Positions 43,727-53,248 are shown, counted from the first letter of the stretch. The stretch: 64,000 nt of DNA from Thermogutta terrifontis (GCF_002277955.1 NZ_CP018477.1:1860001-1924000); one strand, 5' to 3'. Numbers and translations are program-made. Notes: generated by a model from the letters alone, not told the origin.

Positions 43727-44986
43727 ATGGCACCAACTCCTCGGCCAATGGAGAGCACGGAAGCCTCGTCGCACCCCCGACGCATGGTCCCCTTTCTCGA
43801 CCTCGGTCGTGCCCAGGCGCCTCTGCGGGACGAGATTGTGGCAGCGCTGGCGAGGGTCGTCGATTCTGGAGTGTTTGTTCTCGGCCCCGAGGTGGAGACC
43901 CTTGAACAGGCCCTTGCAGAGTACTGTCATTGCCGGTATGCCATTGCCTGTGCTTCGGGCAGTGATGCTCTGCTGCTTGCGATGATGGCTCTCAACATCG
44001 GGCCGGGGGACGAGGTGATCGTCCCGAGTTTCACTTTTTTTGCAACTGCCAGTGCCGTCGCACGGCTTGGAGCCAAGCCAGTCTTCGCTGACATTGACCC
44101 GCGATCGTACAACATATCGCCCGAGCACGTAGCGCGATTGATCAGGAAGAATACCAAAGCCATCATACCCGTTCATCTTTTCGGTCAGGCGGCCGACATG
44201 ACGCCGATTTTGGAACTGGCGGAACGCTTCGGCATAACCGTCGTCGAAGATGCCGCCCAGTCGATTGGGGCGGAGTACCGCGGAAAACGCGTCGGCTCGC
44301 TGGGCCGAATTGGATGTCTCAGCTTCTATCCCACCAAGAATTTGGGCGGGATGGGCGACGGTGGAATGTTGACCACCAACGATGGGCAGCTCAGCGATCA
44401 GCTTCGCATCCTCCGCGTCCACGGAATGCATCCGCGGTACTATCATCATAAAATTGGTATCAACAGCCGGATGGACGCCTTTCAAGCAGCCGTTCTCCTG
44501 GTCAAATTTCGCCATCTGGAGGATTGGGTGGCCTGTCGCCAGGAAATTGCCCAACGTTACACCGCGCTCTTTTTGGAAGCCGGTTTGGAACGGCACATTG
44601 TTTTGCCGGAGAGAACCGTGGAAGGGCGCCACGTGTGGAATCAGTACGTCATTCGGGTGCGCAACGGACAGCGTGACGCTCTTCGCAAGTACCTCCAAGA
44701 ACAGGGAATCGGGACCGAAATCTATTATCCGCTTGGCCTGCACGAGCAGGAATGCTTTCAATTCTTGGGCTACGCTCCCACCGACCTGCCGGAAACATTT
44801 CTGGCCAGCCGAGAGGTGCTGGCTCTCCCCATTTTTCCGCATTTGACCGAAGAAGAGCAGCGGACAGTGGTTCGGGCGATCGCGGAGTTTCTGGGGGCAC
44901 AATCGCATACGTTCCGGATTGGGCCGCCCAAATTTCTGGAAAGAACATCTCAACCGACGACGGAAACACACGTGGAACGCCGGTAA
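43727..44986 (+). CDS. DegT/DnrJ/EryC1-family PLP aminotransferase
   Basis: 419 residues from ATG 43727 with AAGGA at good spacing. The family transaminates keto-sugar nucleotides for O-antigen, capsule or antibiotic sugars. The hallmarks are VPFLDLGRAQAPLRDEI, CASGSDALLLAMMAL (PLP phosphate loop), VVEDAAQSIGAEY (Asp to the PLP ring nitrogen) and the PLP-binding Lys204 in SFYPTKNLGGMGDGG. The end after ~400 is a short extension. No nucleotide-sugar genes adjoin it, so its pathway cannot be told. Confidence 0.93.
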   Translation: MAPTPRPMESTEASSHPRRMVPFLDLGRAQAPLRDEIVAALARVVDSGVFVLGPEVETLEQALAEYCHCRYAIACASGSDALLLAMMALNIGPGDEVIVPSFTFFATASAVARLGAKPVFADIDPRSYNISPEHVARLIRKNTKAIIPVHLFGQAADMTPILELAERFGITVVEDAAQSIGAEYRGKRVGSLGRIGCLSFYPTKNLGGMGDGGMLTTNDGQLSDQLRILRVHGMHPRYYHHKIGINSRMDAFQAAVLLVKFRHLEDWVACRQEIAQRYTALFLEAGLERHIVLPERTVEGRHVWNQYVIRVRNGQRDALRKYLQEQGIGTEIYYPLGLHEQECFQFLGYAPTDLPETFLASREVLALPIFPHLTEEEQRTVVRAIAEFLGAQSHTFRIGPPKFLERTSQPTTETHVERR

Positions 44987-45179
44987 CGGCCAGCTCGAAA
45001 TCTCTTCCCACAGCGGCCGAGAGCCTCCAACTGCACTCCCGCTGTGTGCGGCCAACTATCCGACGCAGCCCGGCGGATCGCACGTGCGAAGCCCAATTCA
45101 CGAGGAATGCACAACGGCAACCACCGGGACACGGCTGCCAGGGCCCGTTGGGCAGGTACGGCGAGGAGACCCGACGAGC

Positions 45180-45476
45180 TCACCCGCGCTTTTTCGCCAT
45201 CTGAGCAGGAGCAAAGACGCCGGGCGGAGGGCCCTCCGGCGCCTTCTTCTTTTCTGTTTCTGACGTCACGACTTTACCCCAGGATGTGCCCTTAAACTCA
45301 ATTCCCTTGACTTTGTCGGATCTGCGACTCGGGGCCAAAGCGATCATCATCACGAAAACTGTGGCCAGGATGACCACGAGATACCCCGGTGCCCATGCTG
45401 GACTGCCTCCCCCGCTCGCCTCTTCAGCGATGAGCAAGCTTTCCCCCAGATTGATAACCGCCAGCCACAAGCACAT
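45180..45476 (-). CDS. Small single-pass membrane protein
   Basis: 98 residues. A hydrophobic N-terminus (MCLWLAVINLGESLLIAEEAS) may be a signal peptide. A membrane helix at about 30-48 (APGYLVVILATVFVMMIAL) is followed by a basic, Pro-rich tail (RRSDKVKGIEFKG, ...KKKAPEGPPPG). GAGGAG lies 8 bases before ATG 45476. Short proteins of this APGYLVVxL type are common in planctomycetes and unassigned. Its bases were not predicted as coding by any motif, so the call rests on the ribosome site and topology. Confidence 0.65.
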   Translation of the reverse strand: MCLWLAVINLGESLLIAEEASGGGSPAWAPGYLVVILATVFVMMIALAPSRRSDKVKGIEFKGTSWGKVVTSETEKKKAPEGPPPGVFAPAQMAKKRG

Positions 45477-45695
45477 CACGCGGGCTCCTCACTTCTCTGC
45501 GTGTTTTCAGTGGTAGATGACATTTCCGCGATGGCCACACTGTTCGATTATAAACCGGCACGCCGTCTCTGCCAATTTGGCGACTGGTTGCCTGATCACC
45601 AGTTTTCCTCCGCCAACGGCGCCCCGGACCTTCGTGCCGTTTCGTGTGGGAGCGAGATTCGCTCCGGAGGCAGTGGATTATCAGGTCCGCTTTTA

Positions 45696-45718
45696 GAGGG
45701 GCCTGCTTGTCAGGTCCG
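45696..45718 (+). repeat. REP-like hairpin, GGAG-headed family
   Basis: GAGGGGCCTGCTTGTCAGG followed by TCCG: the stem arms are CCTG and CAGG around the CTTGT loop. Just upstream, TATCAGGTCCGCTTT (45679-45693) repeats the 3' arm and its flank, a partial tandem copy. The element at 45752 is inverted relative to it. Confidence 0.65.
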
Positions 45719-45751
45719 CTTTGCCACGTTAAATCACCCATCGGGTTTCGG

Positions 45752-45775
45752 CGGGCACGACGAGCGTGCCCCTCC
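45752..45775 (-). repeat. REP-like hairpin, GGAG-headed family (inverted)
   Basis: On the minus strand: GGAGGGGCACGCTCGTCGTG then CCCG. Compared with the copy at 53284 it has CTCGT in the loop instead of CTTGT. It forms a tail-to-tail pair with 45696-45718. Confidence 0.65.
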
Positions 45776-45805
45776 GAAGGATTTCCCCTCCAATGGGGAC
45801 GAACC

Positions 45806-46921
45806 TTATCCAAACCGTCCCGTCACATACGCTTCCGTCTCCGGCAACCGTGGGGCACTGAAGATGTCTGGGGTCGGGCCGTATTCGATAAGACGACCCA
45901 AATAGAGCAGAGCCGTGTAATCACTCACCCGGGCGGCCTGCTGCATATTGTGAGTCACGATGACCACGGTATATTCCCCAGCGAGTTCTCGGATGAGATC
46001 TTCAATCTTGTTCGTCGCGATGGGATCGAGTGCCGAGCAGGGCTCGTCCAATAACAGCACTTCCGGGTTGCCTGCCAAAGCTCGGGCGATGCACAGACGC
46101 TGCTGCTGCCCGCCGGAAAGCTGGAGGGCGTTTTGATTGAGATGATCCTTGACCTCATCCCAAAGTGCGGCCGCCCGGAGGCACCGCTCACATTGTTCCT
46201 GAAGGTACTGCCGATTTCGGATGCCCTGAATCCGCAGCGGATAGACGACGTTCTCAAAAATGCTCATGGGAAAGGGATTGGGCTTCTGAAACACCATGCC
46301 TGCCCGCTTGCGGATTTGGGTCACATCCACGGTAGGATCAAATACCGAGACGCCATCCAACCGGATATCTCCTTCCGTACGCACATCATCAATCAGATCA
46401 TTCATGCGGTTGACGCAGCGGATCAGCGTGGATTTGCCGCATCCACTGGGACCGATGATGGCGGTTACCTTCCCTTTCGGGATATTCATGGAAATGTCGA
46501 AGAGGGTCTGTTTTTTCCCGTACCAGAGGCTGAAATGGTCTATTTCAAGGACGGCGGGCTCTGCCAGAACCTGCGGATGGATTTCGCTTTCAAAAGGTTC
46601 ACCTCGGGCGATCGCTGCCAATCGCGACGCGCCCTGCAACAGCGATTCTTCGAAGGAAAGCAGTTTTCCGTCACGGCTCGCTCGTACTTGGGAGTTGGAG
46701 GGCTGAACTTTTACGGCCGAGCTTAGCCGAGTTGAGGTTGTTTCCGCAGATGACGGTGCAGACTTGGAATCCATGGGAGACACGCGCTCAATAAACGGAT
46801 TACTGGCCAGACTGGCCAGTTGCGACTCTTTCTTCTCTCGCAAAGCGGCAACCTTACGGCCGGAGTTTATTGGCACAAAAGTTTGCCAGTAGCTCATCTT
46901 AGTAAAGCCACGCTTCATCAT
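45806..46921 (-). CDS. pstB: Phosphate ABC transporter ATP-binding protein PstB, N-terminally extended
   Basis: 371 residues; PstB proteins usually have 250-280. The ATPase domain starts near residue 122 ([23 protein letters not shown]). Walker A is GPSGCGKST, followed by the PstB-specific [10 protein letters not shown]. The Q-loop is [15 protein letters not shown], the signature [15 protein letters not shown] and Walker [13 protein letters not shown], with switch His in VTHNMQQA. The start ATG at 46921 overlaps the pstA stop by four bases (ATGA), classic translational coupling. About 95-120 residues precede the core; they are polar, Ser-rich and of unknown role, and an internal start at 46774 is possible. 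Confidence 0.93.
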   Translation of the reverse strand: MMKRGFTKMSYWQTFVPINSGRKVAALREKKESQLASLASNPFIERVSPMDSKSAPSSAETTSTRLSSAVKVQPSNSQVRASRDGKLLSFEESLLQGASRLAAIARGEPFESEIHPQVLAEPAVLEIDHFSLWYGKKQTLFDISMNIPKGKVTAIIGPSGCGKSTLIRCVNRMNDLIDDVRTEGDIRLDGVSVFDPTVDVTQIRKRAGMVFQKPNPFPMSIFENVVYPLRIQGIRNRQYLQEQCERCLRAAALWDEVKDHLNQNALQLSGGQQQRLCIARALAGNPEVLLLDEPCSALDPIATNKIEDLIRELAGEYTVVIVTHNMQQAARVSDYTALLYLGRLIEYGPTPDIFSAPRLPETEAYVTGRFG

Positions 46922-48675
46922 AAATGCAAGACGCGTGAGGCCCGCCGTAACCGCGCACGCAGTGCGAACGCCCACAGGTTGAGTGCCAGAATAAGCAAAA
47001 TCAACACCAGTGTTGTGGAGAATACCATCGGCTTGGCGGCTTCGCTGTTGGGACTTTGAAAACCGAGGTCATAAATGTGGAAACCCAGGTGCATAAAACT
47101 CCGCTGCAGGTGAATGTAGGGGAAGCGATGATCGATGGGCAACTCCGGAGCCAGTTTGACAGCGCCGGTCAGCATGAGTGGAGCCACTTCTCCCGCGCCA
47201 CGAGCCATGGCCAAAATCGTGCCGGTGAGGATTCCTGGAAACGCTTGGGGTATAACCACCCGACGCAGCGTCTGCCAGCGGGTAGCACCACAGGCATAGG
47301 AGCCCTCGCGGACAGATCGAGGAACTGCGGCCAGTGCCTCTTCAGTGGCCACAATGACTACCGGGAGCGTGAGCAGCGCAAGCGTAAGAGATGCCCAGAG
47401 AATTCCCCCGGTGCCAAAAGTCGGGTTGGGGAGCCGAGCCTGGAAGAAAATGCTATCGATCGATCCGCCGACCAGGTAGCAGAAAAATCCGAGACCAAAC
47501 ACGCCAAAGACGATGCTGGGTACTCCCGCCAAATTGTTGATGGCAATCCGTAAACCACTGACGATCACGCCGCCTTTGGCATACTCCCGCAGGTAAAGTG
47601 CCGCCAGCACTCCCATGGGCACAACAGCGATGGTCATCAAGAGCGTTAGAAATGCTGTCCCAAAAATCGCCGGAAAGATTCCACCTTCGGTGTTGGCCTC
47701 TCGTGGTTCGTCTGTTAAAAACTCCCAGACCCGGCTCAGGTAAACCTGGCATCGCGCAATCAGGTCAAGTTGGTTTGCCGGATACGCGCGAACAATGTCC
47801 GCCAGAGCGATGTCTTTCTCCTGACCATCGGCCGTTTTCAGGCGAATGGCATACCGAGCGTTCTCAGCTCGCAGGCGCTCAATTTCCTGCCGCACCGATT
47901 CGTAACGTTCGTTTAATTTCTTTTCTGCCTGAGCAACCTCTGCCTCCAAGCGGCGATACCGCGGGGATTGCTTACCTTCTTCCAGTTCCACAGAGCGCAG
48001 ACGCAGACGGGCAGACTCAAGATCGTGATTGATGTCGCCAAGGACCCGAGTTTCCAATCGCCTGATCACCCTGAACCGGCGGCGTACCTCTGGATGCCAG
48101 TGAAGAAAGTTTTCCCATGCCTCGGAGGGCGTGGTGACCTGGGGCTGACCATCGATCACGAAAGCCACGGGAATTCCATAAAACCGTCCCCATGCCATCC
48201 GTTCCAAAACAATAACCCAGTCGGGCCAGGTGGTCTTACCCAGGAGAATCTCAGGCGCCGACACCCACTGGAAGTGTTCATTGGTGAGTTCGTAATTACC
48301 TGTTCTCACCAGGTACCGCAGAACCCAGCCTTTGTGCTTATCCGTATATTCCTGGAAGGATTTTTGTAGTTCCGGTGACATGTTCTGGATGGATTGAGGG
48401 TCTGGACGAAACCATTCGCTTCGAGTGATTTCACCCATCACCACGCGATCCGGCAGTTCCCACCGAACGACACGAAGGGGCCAGAAAGTCCGCGTCCCTT
48501 CTACCAGGATGAGGGCCAGCAAACCGAACATCATCGTGAGTGCGATGACCAGCGCGCCGCCAGTCAGCCACAGAGAGGGCTCGGCATAGGCCGAGAGCAA
48601 TCGTGCGGGGCTGTCCCGCAAGGCGGGCGGTTCACGAGAAATTCTTGTGTTTCTCGAAGTTATAACCTGTGTCAT
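46918..48675 (-). CDS. pstA: Phosphate ABC transporter permease PstA, with large insertion
   Basis: 585 residues, about twice a standard PstA. A first membrane segment near residues 36-58 ([20 protein letters not shown]) is followed by ~270 extracytoplasmic residues. These include a coiled coil of Glu/Arg heptads ([49 protein letters not shown]). The permease core then has about five helices, the EAA-type loop ([28 protein letters not shown]) and a C-terminal helix. ATG 48675 is the likely start, 52 bases after pstC. The insertion is absent from classical PstA but a long form exists in some bacteria. Confidence 0.9.
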   Translation of the reverse strand: MTQVITSRNTRISREPPALRDSPARLLSAYAEPSLWLTGGALVIALTMMFGLLALILVEGTRTFWPLRVVRWELPDRVVMGEITRSEWFRPDPQSIQNMSPELQKSFQEYTDKHKGWVLRYLVRTGNYELTNEHFQWVSAPEILLGKTTWPDWVIVLERMAWGRFYGIPVAFVIDGQPQVTTPSEAWENFLHWHPEVRRRFRVIRRLETRVLGDINHDLESARLRLRSVELEEGKQSPRYRRLEAEVAQAEKKLNERYESVRQEIERLRAENARYAIRLKTADGQEKDIALADIVRAYPANQLDLIARCQVYLSRVWEFLTDEPREANTEGGIFPAIFGTAFLTLLMTIAVVPMGVLAALYLREYAKGGVIVSGLRIAINNLAGVPSIVFGVFGLGFFCYLVGGSIDSIFFQARLPNPTFGTGGILWASLTLALLTLPVVIVATEEALAAVPRSVREGSYACGATRWQTLRRVVIPQAFPGILTGTILAMARGAGEVAPLMLTGAVKLAPELPIDHRFPYIHLQRSFMHLGFHIYDLGFQSPNSEAAKPMVFSTTLVLILLILALNLWAFALRARLRRASRVLHL

Positions 48676-48727
48676 CGAATTGGAACCGTTAAGCCATCCA
48701 GGTTTAAGTGATGGAAGCGGTCTGAAA

Positions 48728-51493
48728 TCACAATTGAAATGCCTTCTTGCGGAACCGTAGACGGACGAGCTCCGCCACGGTATTGACGATAAACGTGATA
48801 ACAAACAGGCAAAGCCCGGCCAGGAACAGCATCCGGTAGTGCGTGCTGTACTGGACCGCCTCGGGCAATTCCACCGCGATGTTGGCCGACAACGTTCGGA
48901 AACCGCTGAATATGTTCCAGTCCATGATGGGCGTGTTTCCGGCGGCCATCAGGACGATCATTGTTTCCCCAGCAGCCCGCCCCAGCCCAATCATGAGGGC
49001 AGAGAAAAGTCCACTCATGGCGGTCGGAATAACCACCCGGAGAGCGGTTTGCCAGGGCGTGGCACCGGCGCCAAGGGAAGCAGCACGGAGGTGATCCGGT
49101 ACAGCCGTCAGGGCATCGTCGGCGATCGTGTAAATGATGGGGATGATCGCAAAACCCATCACGAAACCGACGACGAAGGCATTCCGCTGCACGTAGGTAC
49201 CAAGAAACAATCCACGTGGGTCGATGCCCAAGACATGCGTCAAAAGCCACCCCAGAAGGAAACTGGCAAAGAAGGCTGCCACGACGCCCAGCAGAAATAA
49301 GCCGAGCTTGATCCATGCCCAAAGTTGACGAGAAGCAAGTGGCAGAAATCTTTCAAGAGTTGGCCCAATCCACAAGATCTGGGTCATCGCCACGAATACG
49401 CCCGCGAGAGGCAACAATACAAACGCCCAGCCAGGTGTTCCCGAGCCTACCCTTCCATTCAGCCATGCCTTGATATCCCCGTGAAAAAAGGCCTTTTCAG
49501 CCAGTGGGCCGGCGTAGTTGGCCAGGGCAATGCCCAGCGCGCAGGCCACTAGGATTGTCCAGAACCGGTACCGCGCCGCGACGAACTGCCAGGACCTCGG
49601 CAGAACCCGAAGAACGTGTCCGCCCAGCAGGAGCGCGAATGGTACTGTGTAGAACACGGCTAGAACCTGGGGAAGGCGTGTTTCCACCCAGGGGGCAAAC
49701 ACAAGTGCCGCCAGAAAACCCAGCACCACGCTGGGCAGGCCCGCCATCAGTTCCAGGCTGGGCTTGACATACGCCCGCACGCTCTTGTGCAGCACCTCGC
49801 TGGTATAAACGGCGGCCAGGAACGCCAGTGGCACGGCAAAAAGAAGGGCGAATACGGTGGCCTTGATAGTTCCGAAAATGAGTGGAGTGAGACTGTACTT
49901 GGGCTCAAAGTCGTCTGTACCGCTCGATGATTGCCAGACAAACTCCGGTTTTGGGTACCCCTCGTACCAAACCCGTCCAAAAACAGAGCGGAGCGTGATA
50001 CCGGCATGAGGGGCGGCAAGCCGCCAGAGTTGGGCCTGGTGCTTTTCGACTGCGATGAGGGCGTCTTCTTTAGGGCCAATCGCCACAGCCGAAATGTGTG
50101 TCTCCCACGATTTTGCGGCGTTCCTTGCGGCAGAGAGTGGTTTAGAACCATGAGCGGATGACGCAGTTACCTCTGCAACAAACCTATCTTCCGCGACGAG
50201 CTGCTCGCTTGTGGCGTGAAAGACTCTCACCGTTCCGTCGGAGTACGCCACGGAGAAGAGACGACTCCGCTGGGAGGGACCGAAGCACACAGCCGCGGCC
50301 GGCCCTTTGCGAAAGATATGTCCCTGCACAAGCTGGACGCCATCGGGAGTCTTAGCATTTTCGGGTTTAATGGGAAACCAGGCAGAGACCTCACCATCGC
50401 GGGTTCCAATGAGAAGGGTGTTCTTTCCGATGAGTTGACCGAATGCTGTAATGGTATCGTTTCCGCGAGTGACTCGGAGTCTTTCTGCGACCTGTGGGGC
50501 ATCCACCACACGGGTGTCAACGCGGAGGAGTCGGCCGTCTTGCCACAGGAGGTAGACCGAATCGCCAACCCCCGACATGCAGAGATAACTCGGAAAACTC
50601 TCTCCGAGCTCCGCGTCCAATTCCAAGGAACCCCCGGAAAAGGTCACCGTTTCCTCGCCTGTCAGAAAGTTGAGCTTCTTTTCTGAGGTTCCCACGTGGA
50701 GAACTCTATCCTCAGTGAGGGCGGCGAGAAGTCGGGTTTCACCGCGGAAAGAAGAGTCCACCAGGACCACGGCCCGATCACCAAGGACGACCGGGTCTTC
50801 CCGCGAAACCGAGACACGCGAATTTCGCCAGAGCCCCTGCCCGGCAGTCCACCAGGCGGCGTCGCCCTCGATGACTACCTTGGTCTCAGCGGCCGGGCTC
50901 GGCCGATGAGATCTGATTTGCGCGGGTACTTCCTCCTCAGGGACGGAAGTCATCTGGATCGTGAAACTTCCCGGCAACAGTTTGCCGTCCTGCGTTCCCA
51001 GCACAAATGATCGTCGTCGAGCGTCCACCGTGGCGCAGACGATGTTTTCCGATTCACTTAATGGGATCTGGTGAACCATCCGTCCTTGAGCCAACTCCCA
51101 GACGGAAAGGATACCCGTTCGCGAGACACCCCAGAGCACGGAAACGGACTCATCCACACCGAATGCCACAGGATTTGAAGGCAGGGCGTCGTCAAGCGAT
51201 TCATGGCGAGTCTGCCTGCTCTGAAGCTCTTGTTGCGGCTCCTCGGAACTCGGCGGTTCGCCGGACGTTCTTGCAGCCCTTGAGCCCGCAGTCGGCCGCT
51301 CCATGGTGAGTCGCACGACTGCCTGGTGAGTTAAAGATGCAGGCCGGAAAAGTGGGAGCACACTCCAGACCAGAAAGACAAAAACCGCCAGAACGGCGAC
51401 AATTGTGCTGACGCCTCCGAGGGAAATAATCCAGGCTGCGATTCGATCGATTGAGTGGACTATGCGAGTTCTTCGCCTCGACGCACTATCCAT
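48728..51493 (-). CDS. pstC: Phosphate ABC transporter permease PstC, long form with periplasmic propeller-like domain
   Basis: 921 residues against ~300-340 for classical PstC. A membrane helix (IISLGGVSTIVAVLAVFVFLVWSVLPLF, about 23-50) is followed by ~480 extracytoplasmic residues with WD-like blades (SVLWGVSRTGILSVWELAQG, FVLGTQDGKLL, LLIGTRDGEVSAWF, VAYSDGTVRVF). The permease core starts near residue 550 and carries the EAA loop (AASLGAGATPWQTALRVVIPTAMSGLFSAL). GAAGGAGC precedes two ATGs at 51496 and 51493; the second has better spacing. Long PstC proteins of this kind are known in other phyla (COG4590-like). The role of the propeller is unproven. Confidence 0.9.
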   Translation of the reverse strand: MDSASRRRTRIVHSIDRIAAWIISLGGVSTIVAVLAVFVFLVWSVLPLFRPASLTHQAVVRLTMERPTAGSRAARTSGEPPSSEEPQQELQSRQTRHESLDDALPSNPVAFGVDESVSVLWGVSRTGILSVWELAQGRMVHQIPLSESENIVCATVDARRRSFVLGTQDGKLLPGSFTIQMTSVPEEEVPAQIRSHRPSPAAETKVVIEGDAAWWTAGQGLWRNSRVSVSREDPVVLGDRAVVLVDSSFRGETRLLAALTEDRVLHVGTSEKKLNFLTGEETVTFSGGSLELDAELGESFPSYLCMSGVGDSVYLLWQDGRLLRVDTRVVDAPQVAERLRVTRGNDTITAFGQLIGKNTLLIGTRDGEVSAWFPIKPENAKTPDGVQLVQGHIFRKGPAAAVCFGPSQRSRLFSVAYSDGTVRVFHATSEQLVAEDRFVAEVTASSAHGSKPLSAARNAAKSWETHISAVAIGPKEDALIAVEKHQAQLWRLAAPHAGITLRSVFGRVWYEGYPKPEFVWQSSSGTDDFEPKYSLTPLIFGTIKATVFALLFAVPLAFLAAVYTSEVLHKSVRAYVKPSLELMAGLPSVVLGFLAALVFAPWVETRLPQVLAVFYTVPFALLLGGHVLRVLPRSWQFVAARYRFWTILVACALGIALANYAGPLAEKAFFHGDIKAWLNGRVGSGTPGWAFVLLPLAGVFVAMTQILWIGPTLERFLPLASRQLWAWIKLGLFLLGVVAAFFASFLLGWLLTHVLGIDPRGLFLGTYVQRNAFVVGFVMGFAIIPIIYTIADDALTAVPDHLRAASLGAGATPWQTALRVVIPTAMSGLFSALMIGLGRAAGETMIVLMAAGNTPIMDWNIFSGFRTLSANIAVELPEAVQYSTHYRMLFLAGLCLFVITFIVNTVAELVRLRFRKKAFQL

Positions 51494-51496
51494 CAT

Positions 51497-51824
51497 GCTC
51501 CTTCATACTCGCCCAAATGACAATGCCCACGATGTGATTCATAAATGTGGCTTGATGGATGAAATTTGTCGTCTGCGTCTTCTGTAGTGAGGTCACGTCG
51601 CACGGGCTAAACCACGAGGAAATAGCCTAACAATATGTGCTGATTTTGCCGAGTACTGCACATTTCTTCTACAGTCGACTCGTGGCTGTATGGCAAGGCA
51701 GGGGCCTCCTGTCGGCGCCCCTGCCCTGAATCGCCAACTGTCCTGCGGACGGACCAGCACACCAAGGTCAATCGCTCACGGGTAATCCTCAAAATACTCA
51801 TTTATCGTTTTTCACTCCACGAGA
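51497..51824. other. Gap between pstS and pstC within the pst operon
   Basis: 328 bases, long for an operon spacer. It contains the strong stem-loop at 51697-51725 about 100 bases after the pstS stop. No second Pho box and no gene are visible. Such spacers often allow pstS mRNA to be more abundant than the permease message. Confidence 0.5.
51697..51725 (-). other. Intercistronic stem-loop between pstS and pstC
   Basis: GGCAGGGGC and GCCCCTGCC form a perfect 9-bp G/C-rich stem with an 11-base loop. On the transcript of the leftward operon it lies about 100 bases after the pstS stop. It has no T-run, so it is more likely an mRNA stabiliser or attenuator than a full terminator. Confidence 0.55.
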
Positions 51825-52835
51825 TCAAAAGTCGACGGGTAGCCCCACAGCCTGAAGTGTTTTTCGAGCGAAGACAGCCGGCACGGGATAGTAACCGGCA
51901 CGAATGACGTCATTCTGCCCTTGCTTGCTGAAGATATACTTGATGAACTCAGCCCGAAGGGGGTCGAGTTGGGTTCCTTGCTTATAGTTCACGTACACGT
52001 AGAGAAACCGGGCAAGGGGATAATCCCCCGTGTAGGCATGCTCTGGTTCCGCGGGGACGAAGGGTGCTCCCTGTTTGGCAGCGAGAGGGAGTGCTCGCAC
52101 GTCTGCGGTCTTGTACCCAATCCCGCTGTATCCGATGGCATAGCGATCGCTCGCAACCCCTTGAACCACCGAGGAGCTACCAGGCTGTTCCTTGACCTCA
52201 TCTTTGAAATCGCCGCCGAATAGGGCGTGTTCTTTGAAGAATCCGTAGGTTCCCGATGCCGAGTTTCGGCCGTAAAGACTTATCGGATGGGAAGCCCAAT
52301 CTCCAGTCAGGCCCAACTGGCCCCAGGTTCGGATATCCGTGGGATAACCGCCACGACGAGTCTTTGAGAAAATGGCGTCCACCTGCTGGAGAGTCAATCC
52401 TTTAATGGGATTGTCCCTATGCACATAAACTGCCAGCATATCGATGGCCGTGGACAGAGCCGTTGGCTTGTAACCGAACTTGGCCTCAAATTGATCGATC
52501 TCGGCTTCTTTCATGGGGCGACTCATCGGCCCAAATTGCGATGTGCCCGCGATTAAGGCGGGCGGTGCCGTCGATGAGCCTTTTCCTTCGATCTCAATCT
52601 GCACGTTAGGATAATAACGGCGGAATCCCTCGGCCCAAAGGGTCATGAGGATGTTCATGGTGTCCGAACCAACACTTTTCAGGTTACCGGACACACCCTG
52701 AACGGGTTTATAATCCGGAAGTTTGGGATCTACCTGTATCTGCGCGAAACAAGCCGCATGAAACGCCCAGATACCGTAAACGGCCAGCGTCAGTCTGGCC
52801 AACCAGCGTGCTGCAAGTAATCGTCTCATCGTCAT
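51825..52835 (-). CDS. pstS: Phosphate-binding protein PstS
   Basis: 336 residues. A signal peptide (RRLLAARWLARLTLAVYGIWAFHAACFA) precedes the mature QIQVDPKL start; there is no lipobox. The binding protein hands phosphate to PstC/PstA. Phosphate-contacting motifs are GSDTMNILM near the N-terminus, EGKGSSTAPPALIAGTSQFGPMSRPM, and the hinge/second-domain GRNSASGTYGFFKE. AAGGA lies 8 bases before the ATG at 52835; ATG 52829 is next. The first gene of the operon, it is preceded by a Pho box 168 bases upstream. Confidence 0.95.
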   Translation of the reverse strand: MTMRRLLAARWLARLTLAVYGIWAFHAACFAQIQVDPKLPDYKPVQGVSGNLKSVGSDTMNILMTLWAEGFRRYYPNVQIEIEGKGSSTAPPALIAGTSQFGPMSRPMKEAEIDQFEAKFGYKPTALSTAIDMLAVYVHRDNPIKGLTLQQVDAIFSKTRRGGYPTDIRTWGQLGLTGDWASHPISLYGRNSASGTYGFFKEHALFGGDFKDEVKEQPGSSSVVQGVASDRYAIGYSGIGYKTADVRALPLAAKQGAPFVPAEPEHAYTGDYPLARFLYVYVNYKQGTQLDPLRAEFIKYIFSKQGQNDVIRAGYYPVPAVFARKTLQAVGLPVDF

Positions 52836-52987
52836 AACTGGTTTCCTTTGGGTGCCGAAGAGTTTCATCCACAGTACCTCGTTAAACCTCACTTCTGACC
52901 GCAGAGTCGCATCCGCGGAGCTTGCGTCCCTACCGCGCCTTTCCTTTACTCTTGTTGTGCACTGCGGTCGTGGCCACGTTTGCCTTG

Positions 52988-52993
52988 ATTTTA
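52988..52993 (-). promoter_or_regulatory. Candidate -10 element of pstS
   Basis: On the minus strand, TAAAAT (within TTTAAAAT) lies nine bases downstream of the Pho box. The -35 position falls inside the second Pho repeat, the usual arrangement where an activator replaces a poor -35. This leaves an untranslated leader of about 145 bases. Confidence 0.45.
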
Positions 52994-53002
52994 AAGGCAC
53001 TC

Positions 53003-53041
53003 TGTTAGGCATTTGTTAAGGAATTGTTAAGAATTTGTTAA
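53003..53041 (-). promoter_or_regulatory. Pho box: four 11-bp-spaced TTAACA repeats upstream of pstS
   Basis: On the minus strand: TTAACA-N5-TTAACA-N5-TTAACA-N5-CTAACA. The plus-strand repeats TGTTAG/TGTTAA begin at 53003, 53014, 53025 and 53036, exactly 11 bp apart, so all face the same side of the helix. This matches the binding pattern of PhoP/PhoB-type regulators (TT[AT]ACA repeats in Bacillus). It should activate the pst operon in phosphate starvation. Confidence 0.85.
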
Positions 53042-53126
53042 CATGGAATGTTTGGAGATGCCTGCGAGGACAGTTCTTAGGCGGTATTGCAGCCGTGGGA
53101 CGCCTTCCACGGGGTCCGTCGAACCC

Positions 53127-53150
53127 GGAGGGGCACGCTTGTCGTGCGCG
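53127..53150 (+). repeat. REP-like hairpin, GGAG-headed family (A)
   Basis: GGAGGGGCACGCTTGTCGTG followed by CGCG; stem GCACG/CGTGC around the CTTGT region. First of four elements in 53127-53364. Confidence 0.65.
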
Positions 53151-53248
53151 GGCCAACTCCATATGGGGACTGCGGGGCTTTAGCTCCGCTTTCCGCGCGG
53201 GACTTCAGTCCCCGGCGAGAGGGAATGGATGATCGAACGTCAAACCAC

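Larger units (their letters stand above)
45477..45805. other. Intergenic region with REP-like hairpins, 3' of pstB
   Basis: 329 bases between the small membrane gene and the end of the pst operon. It contains a partial and a full REP-like element (45675-45718) and an inverted partner (45752-45775). Frames of 130 or so codons on both strands run through the repeats and are not credible genes. Confidence 0.5.

Noticed and set aside
43643-45055. 470-codon minus-strand open frame
   Set aside because: Antisense to the DegT aminotransferase gene with its PLP lysine; shadow.
45644-46054. 136-codon open frame across the REP pair and the pstB 3' end
   Set aside because: It reads through repeats and antisense to pstB.
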